NCBI GenBank assembly: GCA_031268885.1
Contig: JAIRWR010000033.1
Location: forward strand, 1-48,628
Direction of reading: 5' to 3'
DNA from: Synergistaceae bacterium
GTDB lineage: Bacteria; Synergistota; Synergistia; Synergistales; Synergistaceae
Length of the DNA stretch: 48,628 nucleotides
The notes beneath the pieces were generated by a model. The model was not told the origin of the DNA and ran no database searches. It saw only the letters and a list, made by a program, of their open reading frames with translations. The translations under genes and the position numbers were made by a program. Every line of letters begins with the position of its first letter. Position 1 is the stretch's first letter. Positions 16,908 through 23,959 of the stretch are shown one piece after another.

Positions 16908-17119
16908 TGCCGCAGCAAACGTTCGGTCTTCAAGGCGTCTTCGTCCGCGTTTTCAGGTATAATGCCAACCAGGCGATCAGACAAGAAAGAGACAGTTTTA
17001 TCTGTCCCCAGCAACCTTGCCACGGCCTGACCGTTTTTAGTTATCACTATCTCCTGCTGAGACGCAAGCTCCAGGTATTTCCCGAAATTATTCTGCACTT
17101 CCGTTGAATTTACTATCAT
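16904..17119 (-). CDS. Phd/YefM-type antitoxin
   Basis: The product is 71 residues. The N-terminal half (IVNSTEVQNNFGKYLELASQ, then EIVITKNGQAVARLL) is the Phd/YefM DNA-binding fold. The C-terminal tail is acidic and would bind and block the PIN toxin encoded immediately downstream. Phd-PIN pairs usually repress their own promoter. The ATG at 17119 is preceded by GAGGTGATCGGGA, an acceptable ribosome site. The module is next to the Gabija pair, inside the segment bracketed by two long direct repeats. Confidence 0.88.
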   Translation of the reverse strand: MIVNSTEVQNNFGKYLELASQQEIVITKNGQAVARLLGTDKTVSFLSDRLVGIIPENADEDALKTERLLRQ

Positions 17120-17251
17120 TCCCGATCACCTCACATTACCGAAAGCATAACACGTCATAGCTAATATCATCAAGGCCAAAATAGCTATATTACGCTTATA
17201 CGTCCGCGTATGCCGTTTTCGAATTGCAAGGCGCACCCGAGCTTTGATTTA

Positions 17252-18190
17252 CTATGTTGCATTTGGTAGAGACGCATATAACTTCCTTCGCTTTTGTACA
17301 ATATTGTAGTTGGGATTAGCGTCTTTGATAAGATTAGCTAAGACTTCAGGATCGTCTGGCAGATGATATGTACAAATTGCTAATTTTGGCGCGAATCTCT
17401 TTAACGTTTCTTTTGCACCTTCAAGCATGTAGCGTTCATATCCTTCAATATCAGCTTTTATAAAGTCAACTCGCGTCAAGTTGTTCTCTTCTACAAAAGC
17501 GTCTATGGTGGTTATCTCGATAACATTCTCTTCCTCCCCACCTGTAATCTTTCCAGGAATAATAGCATCTCCAATAGAATTATTTATGTCGTTTGAAAAA
17601 GCTACTATATCTTTTGTGGCGCCAAGCCCTTTTTTTATAGGATATATATTTTTGTTAAGCTCTGCGGTTTGCAGAAGATAATCAAAAACGGTATCAGAGG
17701 GTTCAAAAGCATAAGTTATGGCTCCTTTAGCCGAAGCATAAGCGGCAAAGTCTCCAATCCAGCTCCCCACATCCAAAACCACATCATCTGATCCTACTGT
17801 AACGTTAACAAAATTATTGCGCAAACCGTAACTTTCCTCCATCACAGGATTACAATAGGAGGACATTTCTATCTCATCATAACAGTCATTATGTTCTAAG
17901 TAGACTTCGAAAATTTCTTGAAAAACACTTCCCCAAAAAAGAATACTCGTCACTGGATCTAACAGAGGTAAATGCACCTCTTTTAAAGTATAGTAATTAC
18001 CTGTCCGATATTTCCTTTCATTACGATTCAGCATAGGTTTACAACGAAAATTGAAATCCTTACGGGTAACAGCTTTTATCGAGTTATCAACACAATAAAG
18101 TAAAATATAAAGCAAAATTTCTAAAGGTGTATTTTTCCCTCCATACAACCGGCGAATTCTATGCAGTATCTTTCCCCAAAATTTTTTCAT
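17252..18190 (-). CDS. FkbM-family methyltransferase
   Basis: The product is 312 residues from the ATG at 18190, chosen over a TTG at 18214 because GGAG lies 9 bases upstream. The SAM-binding core is DVVLDVGSWIGDFAAYASAKG, followed by YAFEPSDTVFDYL, and VDFIKADIEGYERYMLEGA is the FkbM signature. FkbM enzymes methylate hydroxyl groups of sugars, glycolipids or polyketides, and in such loci often cap or decorate surface glycans. It stands alone, leftward, 154 bases from repeat copy B in the same relation as the heptose operon to copy A. It is AT-rich like the glycan genes at the left end and may be a displaced part of that locus. Confidence 0.88.
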   Translation of the reverse strand: MKKFWGKILHRIRRLYGGKNTPLEILLYILLYCVDNSIKAVTRKDFNFRCKPMLNRNERKYRTGNYYTLKEVHLPLLDPVTSILFWGSVFQEIFEVYLEHNDCYDEIEMSSYCNPVMEESYGLRNNFVNVTVGSDDVVLDVGSWIGDFAAYASAKGAITYAFEPSDTVFDYLLQTAELNKNIYPIKKGLGATKDIVAFSNDINNSIGDAIIPGKITGGEEENVIEITTIDAFVEENNLTRVDFIKADIEGYERYMLEGAKETLKRFAPKLAICTYHLPDDPEVLANLIKDANPNYNIVQKRRKLYASLPNAT

Positions 18191-18405
18191 ACTTAAAATC
18201 TCCGCTCCGATCAATCAAAATATGCTCTACATGCAGTAATAATGGGCATCTACTGGAATTCGTAAATTCACCAGCTTACCGCGATACCTGAATCGCATTA
18301 ATCCAGTTACAGCCTTGGGTTCTTAACATCCATCTTTAACCGGATTGGAGATTTAGGCTCAATCCCTTAAGTTAACAACCGTGTAGATCAGATGATTCGT
18401 CCTCT

Positions 18406-18454
18406 CTTTGCGGAACGCGTGGGCGCATTTTGCGTGTCCACGCGTTCCGCAAAG
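18406..18454. repeat. Perfect 17-bp inverted repeat inside copy B
   Basis: The arms CTTTGCGGAACGCGTGG (18406-18422) and its exact complement (18438-18454) flank a 15-base loop. The loop is inverted relative to copy A. There is no T-run on either side, so it is unlikely to be a simple terminator; a recombination or protein-binding site is more plausible. Confidence 0.85.
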
Positions 18455-18556
18455 GCAAAGTTATTTTTTATTCGTTTGGTCTTGAAAAATTTGGTGTATT
18501 CGAATGGACTCCGACGCAAAACTCCACTGGAGAAAAGTGAAAAAATATTTAGAGAG

Positions 18557-18604
<48 letters not shown>

Positions 18605-18882
18605 AATTATATACTATTTGAGTGTCTACTGAATCAGTAAAAACCACTAGAAATCACTCTCTTATTTGGCATATTTTTTATTACTCAATTTTATAATACC
18701 TCAGATTGAAAGTCAATAATCCTCCAAATTACCTTGAGACGCCGCGGCAAGTCCGAACTGTACACCCCTGGGACGAGATAATCCGTCACTCTAGCGCCCT
18801 TGAGGCCCTTTTTATATGCATATCAATAATCCGGCTCCTTGCGTATCTCTTGTGGTATGCTCTTAAGAGAGGAGTGATCAAC

Positions 18883-19512
18883 ATGACAAAAAAGTGGAGA
18901 GTTATCGGCGCGTTATTTTTGATCGTCGTTCTTCTGGCAATATGGTTGATTTGGAGCGCGTTCACGGTTCCTTCTCAGAGAGCGGCGAGAATGTTTCCAA
19001 GTCCGGCTCCAAAGCACGATCTGGGTAAAGTGTTGGTCGTCTATTATTCCGCGGGCGGAAACACCGCTGAAGTGGCACAGAGGATCGGCGCCATGACAGG
19101 CGGAACGCTTCTGGAACTCACGACGCGGGAACCTTACCCCAACACGCCCATGCTGTACTTGAGGGCAAAGCTCGACTTGGGCAACAACAAGTATCCCGAG
19201 TTGGAAACAACCGCGCTCGATTTCAGCATGTACGATGTGATCTTTGTAGGTTCTCCCGTCTGGTGGTACACGGTTTCGCTTCCGATGCTCTCTTTTCTTT
19301 CCGGGAGTGATTTTAACGGTAAGATAGTGGTTCCCTTCTGCACCCAGGGAGGAAGGTCCGGAGATTTTTTCCAGCGTTTCGCTCACGAAGCCAGAAACGC
19401 AAAACTTGTCAGCGGAATGGAATTTTCTCGCGTATCGAGTATAGATCCTCCCAGTCTTGACCAAACAATATCTTCGTGGCTAAGCGCGGTGGATAAAGAA
19501 ATCGTGAGGTAA
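18883..19512 (+). CDS. Membrane-anchored flavodoxin-like protein
   Basis: The product is 209 residues from the ATG at 18883, which has AGAGGAG upstream; a longer open frame exists but lacks such a site. One N-terminal membrane segment (about 7-27, IGALFLIVVLLAIWLIW) anchors a flavodoxin domain. The FMN phosphate loop is VVYYSAGGNTAEVA (52-65), where the usual S/T-x-T/S-G-N-T appears as SAGGNT. GSPVWWYTVSLPM and VVPFCTQGGRSGDFF contact the flavin in this group (flavodoxin-4 type). It would carry electrons at the outer or inner face of the membrane depending on topology; the short basic N-terminus suggests the domain is external. It is the first rightward gene, lying between repeat copy B and the gene-free origin-like region. 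Confidence 0.85.
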   Translation: MTKKWRVIGALFLIVVLLAIWLIWSAFTVPSQRAARMFPSPAPKHDLGKVLVVYYSAGGNTAEVAQRIGAMTGGTLLELTTREPYPNTPMLYLRAKLDLGNNKYPELETTALDFSMYDVIFVGSPVWWYTVSLPMLSFLSGSDFNGKIVVPFCTQGGRSGDFFQRFAHEARNAKLVSGMEFSRVSSIDPPSLDQTISSWLSAVDKEIVR

Positions 19513-19520
19513 TCTTAATG

Positions 19521-19610
19521 GGTAGTGGATCCAATATGTGTTGATAGCCAATTTTCAGCCCTTGATATCAGTGCCTTCATAAAAGTACGTCAACACATTG
19601 GACCACTACC
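19521..19610. repeat. 90-bp element with 21-bp terminal inverted repeats (MITE-like)
   Basis: The left arm at 19521-19544 begins GGTAGTGG and ends GTGTTGA. The right arm at 19590-19610 is its complement, with three extra bases in the left arm. The 45-base centre has no coding capacity. No target duplication is evident. It could be a miniature transposon or simply the end structure of the flavodoxin transcript; it lacks a T-run. Confidence 0.5.
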
Positions 19611-20004
19611 GACTTGCGTCTGTTTCCATTGCTCGTTGTGATCAACGATCATACGCGTTAGGTTTAAGAAAGGCTGATTTGATGCGGATAGGAAGCCAGA
19701 GTTTTAAAGTCTAGTCATACAAAAACCACGTCTATTTTATGAGTTTAGCAACACAATACAAGAATGAATTGTCCGCGGTATGCCCAGATTTGCTAAACCA
19801 AGGCATGAGGTTCTATTCATGACACAAAAGAAACCGCGATAACGCATCTAATATTTTCACGTGGTTTTTGTATGACTATATTTTGGAACCACCTCATGTA
19901 ACCCAGTATTAGCAATGGTTTGTGAGAGTAAACCGCAGTCCAATCACAGAACTGGCCAGTATCTCCTTATATGAAGTCTCATGAATGCGGCATCGAATCG
20001 AAAT

Positions 20005-20047
20005 TGTGGAAAAGATTGTGGAAAAAAATGTGGAAAACTTTTCCACA
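20005..20047. promoter_or_regulatory. Cluster of four DnaA-box-like 9-mers
   Basis: TGTGGAAAA occurs at 20005, 20017 and 20029 with an exact 12-base period, followed by its complement TTTTCCACA at 20039-20047. Each differs by one base from the consensus TTATCCACA or its complement. Two more sites lie nearby, TTATCAACA at 20182-20190 and TTTTCCACA at 20600-20608. DnaA binding is inferred from similarity only. Confidence 0.5.
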
Positions 20048-20059
20048 TGACTTGCAAGA

Positions 20060-20122
20060 CGGGGTTTTTGTATGACTATCGCGGGGTTTTTGTATGACTA
20101 TCACGGGGTTTTTGTATGACTA
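20060..20122 (+). repeat. Iteron array I (three units, 22-bp period)
   Basis: Three direct copies of CGGGGTTTTTGTATGACTA start at 20060, 20082 and 20104, exactly 22 bases apart, about two helical turns. They begin 13 bases after the DnaA-like cluster. Units abut with only a two- to three-base linker, so this is not a CRISPR array. Confidence 0.95.
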
Positions 20123-20219
20123 GTGAAAATATGGGATGCCACAAACAGTCTCTATCACAGCGTTTATTGAAAAATACAGAGTTATCAACAAAAATATCAT
20201 GAAAATAAAAAAGAGATGA

Positions 20220-20326
20220 CGGGGTTTTTGTATGACTATCACGGGGTTTTTGTATGACTATCACGGGGTTTTTGTATGACTATCACGGGGTTTTTGTATG
20301 ACTATCACGGGGTTTTTGTATGACTA
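20220..20326 (+). repeat. Iteron array II (five units, 22-bp period)
   Basis: Five copies of the same motif start at 20220, 20242, 20264, 20286 and 20308. They are essentially identical to array I. The two arrays flank an AT-rich block (20123-20219) that contains TTATCAACA and could be the unwinding region of an origin. Confidence 0.95.
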
Positions 20327-20412
20327 AAACCCATAAACCATTGCTATCAGAGGGTTTGCGGCGTGGTGAAATAGAAGTAGAACTTATGAAATAAAGAAAG
20401 AGAAGAAAGGGC

Positions 20413-20440
20413 AAAAAAAGTCAAAAAAAGGGCAAAAAAA
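20413..20440. other. Three phased A7 tracts (predicted bent DNA)
   Basis: Runs of seven A occur at 20413-20419, 20423-20429 and 20434-20440. Their start-to-start distances of 10 and 11 bases match one helical turn, so they should bend the DNA in one direction. Such curvature is common at origins and strong promoters. Confidence 0.7.
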
Positions 20441-20446
20441 GGACAA

Positions 20447-20517
20447 GGGGGGATATAGCTCCCCCCTCGGACGCTTCGCGTCCTCACCCCCGCTAGCTGG
20501 CTCCCTTCGGTCGCCAG
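20447..20517. other. Three consecutive GC-rich hairpins
   Basis: Hairpin 1 is at 20447-20466 (G6 run against C6 run). Hairpin 2 is at 20469-20483 (GGACGC, loop TTC, GCGTCC). Hairpin 3 is at 20497-20517 (CTGGC to GCCAG with a CTTCGG apex). A-runs flank both sides, so either strand would end in a U-rich or A-rich tail. It may be a two-way transcription stop shielding the iteron region, or a structured RNA; no gene ends directly next to it. Confidence 0.5.
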
Positions 20518-20841
20518 ACAAAAAAACAATTTTCTCCCCATATCTTCAGATATATTCTTAATTCCGCACACGTGAACCAAACCAAGAATTCTCCAAAAAT
20601 TTTCCACATCGACAAATCCTTCAAGGGAGAGACACTACGTGTTTTTTGTATGACTAATTTATATTCGGGAAAAAACTTGCGGCAATATATATTCATCTTT
20701 ATAATCGAATAATTCAAAATTTTTATATAAGCAACATGGAGAGTTATCTGCCACATATGCTGTCGGCTTCCACACATTGATAATACGTATTGCAATATAG
20801 GCTAAAATAGCATAGACAAGCTGTCTAAAACGTTGATAATA

Positions 20842-21174
20842 AATTATACGAATATTAGCGATAGTCGTTATGAATTAATCCAAAAAATTTACATTGATTC
20901 AAATATCGTTCAGCAACAGGGCGTACCGGGAGAAGGCGATTATAACTTGCATCAATCCGATTTCAGACGGTTGGTCAATGGCAGAGATGAGAGTATGGAA
21001 ACAGACTCCTCAACACAAACCTCGAACAGAGGTTTTATTACGTTATCTTTAGAATCCGTTGACGATGACATCCATGCCTGCTGGCTTTGGAACGTCTCCG
21101 CCAGATTCGATATGTTGCAATCGTGCCACTTCAAGGCGCGTGATCCACATAGATCAGGGGATTAACATTTCCCT
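20842..21174. other. Stretch without a recognisable gene
   Basis: A 110-codon open frame (20833-21165, TTG start) crosses this stretch. It has no ribosome site, no recognised domain and no conserved motif that I can see. It may be a decayed gene. Nothing else was found here. Confidence 0.4.
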
Positions 21175-21222
21175 GGAGCGAAGGAGCTCGCGGTTCTCAC
21201 TAAGACTGCGAGCCTTTGCTCC
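21175..21222. promoter_or_regulatory. Long stem-loop ahead of the ACP operon
   Basis: GGAGCGAAGGAGCTCGCGGT pairs with the complementary stretch ending in CTTTGCTCC around a ten-base loop, with one or two mismatches. It is about 150 bases upstream of the ACP start. No T-run follows, so it may be a leader RNA structure or an operator rather than a terminator. Confidence 0.45.
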
Positions 21223-21374
21223 TTGATAATCCATGTTCCCTCTCCTCTGGCTCATCCAAAATCCGCTAGCGTAGTGATAGACAAATTAGTGTCTGATATA
21301 TTGAGCGTTTCATTTGACCGCAGGAGAGATTGATCTTATCATAAGCGCACAATATATGCTTGAGGTGGTTGTTT

Positions 21375-21614
21375 GTGACAAATATCGAGAAATATACCGA
21401 GTGTTTCGTCAATGCGTTCGAGCTACAGGACGAGGCTGGCGTACAGTCGCTGGAGTACCAATCCATAGAACAGTGGGATTCGGCGGGGCACATGGTGTTG
21501 ATAGCGATGCTCGAAGATTGTTTTGAAATCATGCTCGAAACAGATGACATAATAGACTTCTCCTCGTTTGAAAAAGGCAGGGAGATTATAAAAAAGTACG
21601 AAGTGGACCTGTAG
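21375..21614 (+). CDS. Acyl carrier protein
   Basis: The product is 79 residues from a GTG at 21375, which has GAGGTGG six bases upstream; an earlier TTG at 21360 lacks such a site. The sequence around residue 36, IEQWDSAGHMVLIAMLEDCF, is the ACP signature, with S36 as the phosphopantetheine attachment serine. The helix pattern and acidic character (EDCFEIMLETDDIIDF) also fit. It would carry an acyl or aminoacyl thioester in the cytoplasm and is the first gene of an eight-gene operon. The divergence from fatty-acid-synthesis ACP (WDSAGHM instead of DSLD) points to a dedicated carrier in a secondary pathway. Confidence 0.88.
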   Translation: MTNIEKYTECFVNAFELQDEAGVQSLEYQSIEQWDSAGHMVLIAMLEDCFEIMLETDDIIDFSSFEKGREIIKKYEVDL

Positions 21615-21625
21615 GTTTTAAGGAG

Positions 21626-22369
21626 ATGTTACTTAGGGGTAAAACCGCCGTCATCACTGGGTCTTTGCAGGGCATCGGCAAGGCGGCGCTTGAAATTTTC
21701 GCAAGGAACGGCGCGGACATATTTGCTTGCTGTCAGCGCGAGGATGAACAGTTTGCGGAGTATATCTCGGACTTATCCGGTAACTGCGGGGTATCCATAA
21801 CGCCGGTGTGTTTCGACCTTCTCGACGAAGATGCTGTGAGGGAAGGGGCCAAATTTATCCAGAAATCCAAAAGATCGATCGATATCCTGATCAATATCGC
21901 CGGGGCTAACTTCGACGCTCTCTTTCACATGGTGACGATGGAGCAGTTGAAACGTACATTTGCCATAAATTTCTTCTCGCAGATACTCTTTACCCAGTAT
22001 ATCACCAGGCTAATGCTCAAACAGGGCAGCGGTAGCGTTGTAAATATTTCAAGCATCACCGCGCTGGACGGCAATCCAGGACAGTTGTCCTACGCTTCAT
22101 CAAAGGCCGCGCTGATAGCCGCGACAAAAACCATGTCTGAAGAGCTGGCGCCAAAAGGAATTAGGGTCAACGCCCTGGCTCCGGGAGTGATTAAGACCGC
22201 GATGACTGACGCCATGCCGGAGGATATCAGGTCTCGCATGATCGCGAGAAGCGAGCTGAAGCGCGTTGGACTTCCGGACGAGGTTGCGGGAGCAATACTC
22301 TATCTGGCGTCGGATCTGTCGAAGTACGTCACCGGTCAAGTGATCCGGGTTGACGGCGGCATTGGATAG
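21626..22369 (+). CDS. FabG-like short-chain reductase 1
   Basis: This is a 247-residue classical SDR. The NAD(P) motif is TGSLQGIG (11-18), followed by LINIAG, the catalytic serine in VVNISSITALDGN, the Tyr-x3-Lys in YASSK, and a C-terminal YVTGQVIRVDGG. It is most like 3-oxoacyl-ACP reductases, which reduce a beta-keto thioester to a hydroxy group with NADPH. The ATG at 21626 directly abuts AAGGAG with no spacer, an unusual arrangement that may lower translation; the N-terminus fits the family, so the start is kept. It lies 11 bases after the ACP gene and is followed by a paralogous reductase, so two distinct keto groups or two stereochemistries may be handled. Confidence 0.88.
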   Translation: MLLRGKTAVITGSLQGIGKAALEIFARNGADIFACCQREDEQFAEYISDLSGNCGVSITPVCFDLLDEDAVREGAKFIQKSKRSIDILINIAGANFDALFHMVTMEQLKRTFAINFFSQILFTQYITRLMLKQGSGSVVNISSITALDGNPGQLSYASSKAALIAATKTMSEELAPKGIRVNALAPGVIKTAMTDAMPEDIRSRMIARSELKRVGLPDEVAGAILYLASDLSKYVTGQVIRVDGGIG

Positions 22370-22385
22370 ACGAGGGGGCGCGGAT

Positions 22386-23129
22386 ATGCTGTTGAAGGGT
22401 AAGAATGCGATTATAACCGGCACAAGGAGGGGTATTGGCCGGGCTATGATCAATACGTTCGCCGCCAATGGGGCAAACATATACGCTCACGCTCGGAGCG
22501 ACTCGCCTGAATTTATCGAGGAGACGCGTTTGATTGCCGACAGATATGGAGTTGAGATATGGCCAGTATTCTTCGACATGAGGGACGGCGCCGCAATGAA
22601 GGCGTTCGCGAAGAGGATAATGTCAGAAAGACGTTCGGTCGATGTTTTGGTTAACAACGCCGGAATCACTCACAACGCTCTCTTTCATATGACGCCGGAG
22701 GTTATACTAAGAGAGCAGTTTGAGGTTAATTTTTTTTCGATGTTTTTCCTGACCCAATATATATCAAAGTTTATGTCGAAGCGGAAATCCGGCAGCATCA
22801 TAAACATAGCTTCAACCGCCGGAGAGAATGGCAACCCCGGAAAGTCCGCGTACGGCGCGTCTAAAGCCGCCGTCATCGCGATGACGAAGTCAATCGCCGC
22901 CGAGCTTGGAGAGTACGGTGTGCGCGCTAACTGCATAGCGCCAGGCGTGACGGAGACGGATATGCTGTCAACCCTTCCCTCGGCTGTTCTTGAAGAGACG
23001 AAAAACGGCACGGATCTGAGGCGCGTTGGTTTGCCGTCGGAAATTGCCGACACGGCTCTGTTTCTCGCCTCAGACCTGTCGAGCTACATAACGGGACAGG
23101 TTATCCGAGTGGATGGCGGACTAAAATGA
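22386..23129 (+). CDS. FabG-like short-chain reductase 2
   Basis: The product is 247 residues from the ATG at 22386, preceded by GAGGGGG. A longer frame would overlap the previous gene. The motifs are TGTRRGIGRA, LVNNAGITHNALF, IINIASTAGENGNPG, YGASK and YITGQVIRVDGG. It is a clear paralogue of the preceding reductase (shared NALF/DALFHM, NPG and YITGQVIRVDGG stretches), so the pair arose by tandem duplication. The RRGIG loop suggests NADPH preference. It would reduce a keto group on an ACP-bound or free intermediate. Its stop overlaps the start of the transketolase N-subunit as ATGA. Confidence 0.88.
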   Translation: MLLKGKNAIITGTRRGIGRAMINTFAANGANIYAHARSDSPEFIEETRLIADRYGVEIWPVFFDMRDGAAMKAFAKRIMSERRSVDVLVNNAGITHNALFHMTPEVILREQFEVNFFSMFFLTQYISKFMSKRKSGSIINIASTAGENGNPGKSAYGASKAAVIAMTKSIAAELGEYGVRANCIAPGVTETDMLSTLPSAVLEETKNGTDLRRVGLPSEIADTALFLASDLSSYITGQVIRVDGGLK

Positions 23130-23956
23130 GAGACGGCGATTTTAACAGAGCTCGCATCGAAAGTATGGCCGGAGCAATGAGACGCAGCATCCTAGATATG
23201 TCCTACAAGTGCGGTAGCGGGGTACATCTTGGCGGAGGGCTTTCCGTGGTGGAGATATTGGCCGTCCTTTACGGCGCTGTCATGAATTTTGATCCAAGCG
23301 CCCCGGCCGATCCGAACAGGGATCGTTTCATCATGAGCAAGGGACACGGGGTGTTAGGGCTTTACGCGGCTCTGGCCCAAGTTGGATTTTTTTCTCCGGA
23401 TCTGCTTGAAACATTTCAGCAAAACGGAACGGATCTCGCCTCACTGACGGTTATGAATATAAATCTTGGCATCGAGTCCTCAAATGGCAGTTTGGGACAA
23501 GGACTGTCCATGGCAGTCGGTATCGCGCTTCACGCCAGATTACGCGGGAAAACTTTCAATACTTACGTTCTGCTCGGAAACGGGGAGTGCAACGAGGGCG
23601 AGGTGTGGGAAGCTGTCATGTCCGCCTCGCAGTTCAAGCTCGATAACCTGATTGCGATTGTAGACGACAACTCGATGCAGTCTGACGGCGAGAGCAGAGG
23701 AATAATGGACATGTCCTCCCTGTCTCGAAAATTTGACGCGTTTGGCTGGGATACTATGTTGGTAGACGGGCACGATGTCTCCAGCCTGTATCGCGGCATC
23801 GCGCAAAGAACGGCTGATGGACGCCCAAAAGCCGTCATTGCCAGAACAGTAAAGGGCAAAGGGGTGTCTTTTGTAGAGAACAGCAGGGACTGGCATCATA
23901 ACAGATTGACGAAATCCATGTACGAACAAGCCCTTGCCGAGATTGGGGTGTCGTAA
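23126..23956 (+). CDS. Transketolase, N-terminal subunit
   Basis: This 276-residue protein corresponds to the thiamine-diphosphate-binding half of transketolase. It shows GGGLSVVEILAVLYG (30-44), DRFIMSKGHGVLGLYAAL with the conserved histidine, GSLGQGLSMAVGIA, and the ThDP/metal motif GNGECNEGEVWEA, with NGE in place of the usual DGE. The split form is common in bacteria and archaea. The enzyme moves a two-carbon ketol unit from a ketose phosphate to an aldehyde acceptor. Genes for aldehyde formation (LuxE- and LuxC-like) lie in the same operon, which suggests a non-sugar acceptor here. It starts in an ATGA overlap with the reductase. Confidence 0.9.
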   Translation: MRDGDFNRARIESMAGAMRRSILDMSYKCGSGVHLGGGLSVVEILAVLYGAVMNFDPSAPADPNRDRFIMSKGHGVLGLYAALAQVGFFSPDLLETFQQNGTDLASLTVMNINLGIESSNGSLGQGLSMAVGIALHARLRGKTFNTYVLLGNGECNEGEVWEAVMSASQFKLDNLIAIVDDNSMQSDGESRGIMDMSSLSRKFDAFGWDTMLVDGHDVSSLYRGIAQRTADGRPKAVIARTVKGKGVSFVENSRDWHHNRLTKSMYEQALAEIGVS

Positions 23957-23959
23957 TAT

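Larger units (their letters stand above)
19712..20656. other. Candidate replication origin (iterons, DnaA-like boxes, bent DNA)
   Basis: Between the flavodoxin-like gene and the ACP operon there are about 1.9 kb without a convincing gene. This core contains eleven copies of a CGgGGTTTTTGTATGACTAt motif, one of them inverted at 19712-19730. Single direct copies occur at 19860-19879 and 20638-20656, and two arrays hold the rest. It also has six DnaA-box-like 9-mers, an AT-rich block with TTATCAACA, phased A7 tracts and stable hairpins. Genes diverge on the two sides, and the + strand changes from C-rich to G-rich, as expected where replication forks start. No dnaA or plasmid rep gene is in the window, so whether it is oriC, an integrated plasmid origin or a partition site is open. 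Confidence 0.5.

Noticed and set aside
20060-20326. CRISPR array
   Set aside because: The repeats are 19-20 bases with only 2-3 bases between units and no variable spacers, and no cas genes are present. They are iterons.
20833-21165. 110-residue frame in the origin-like region
   Set aside because: TTG start without a ribosome site, and no domain or coding signature visible.
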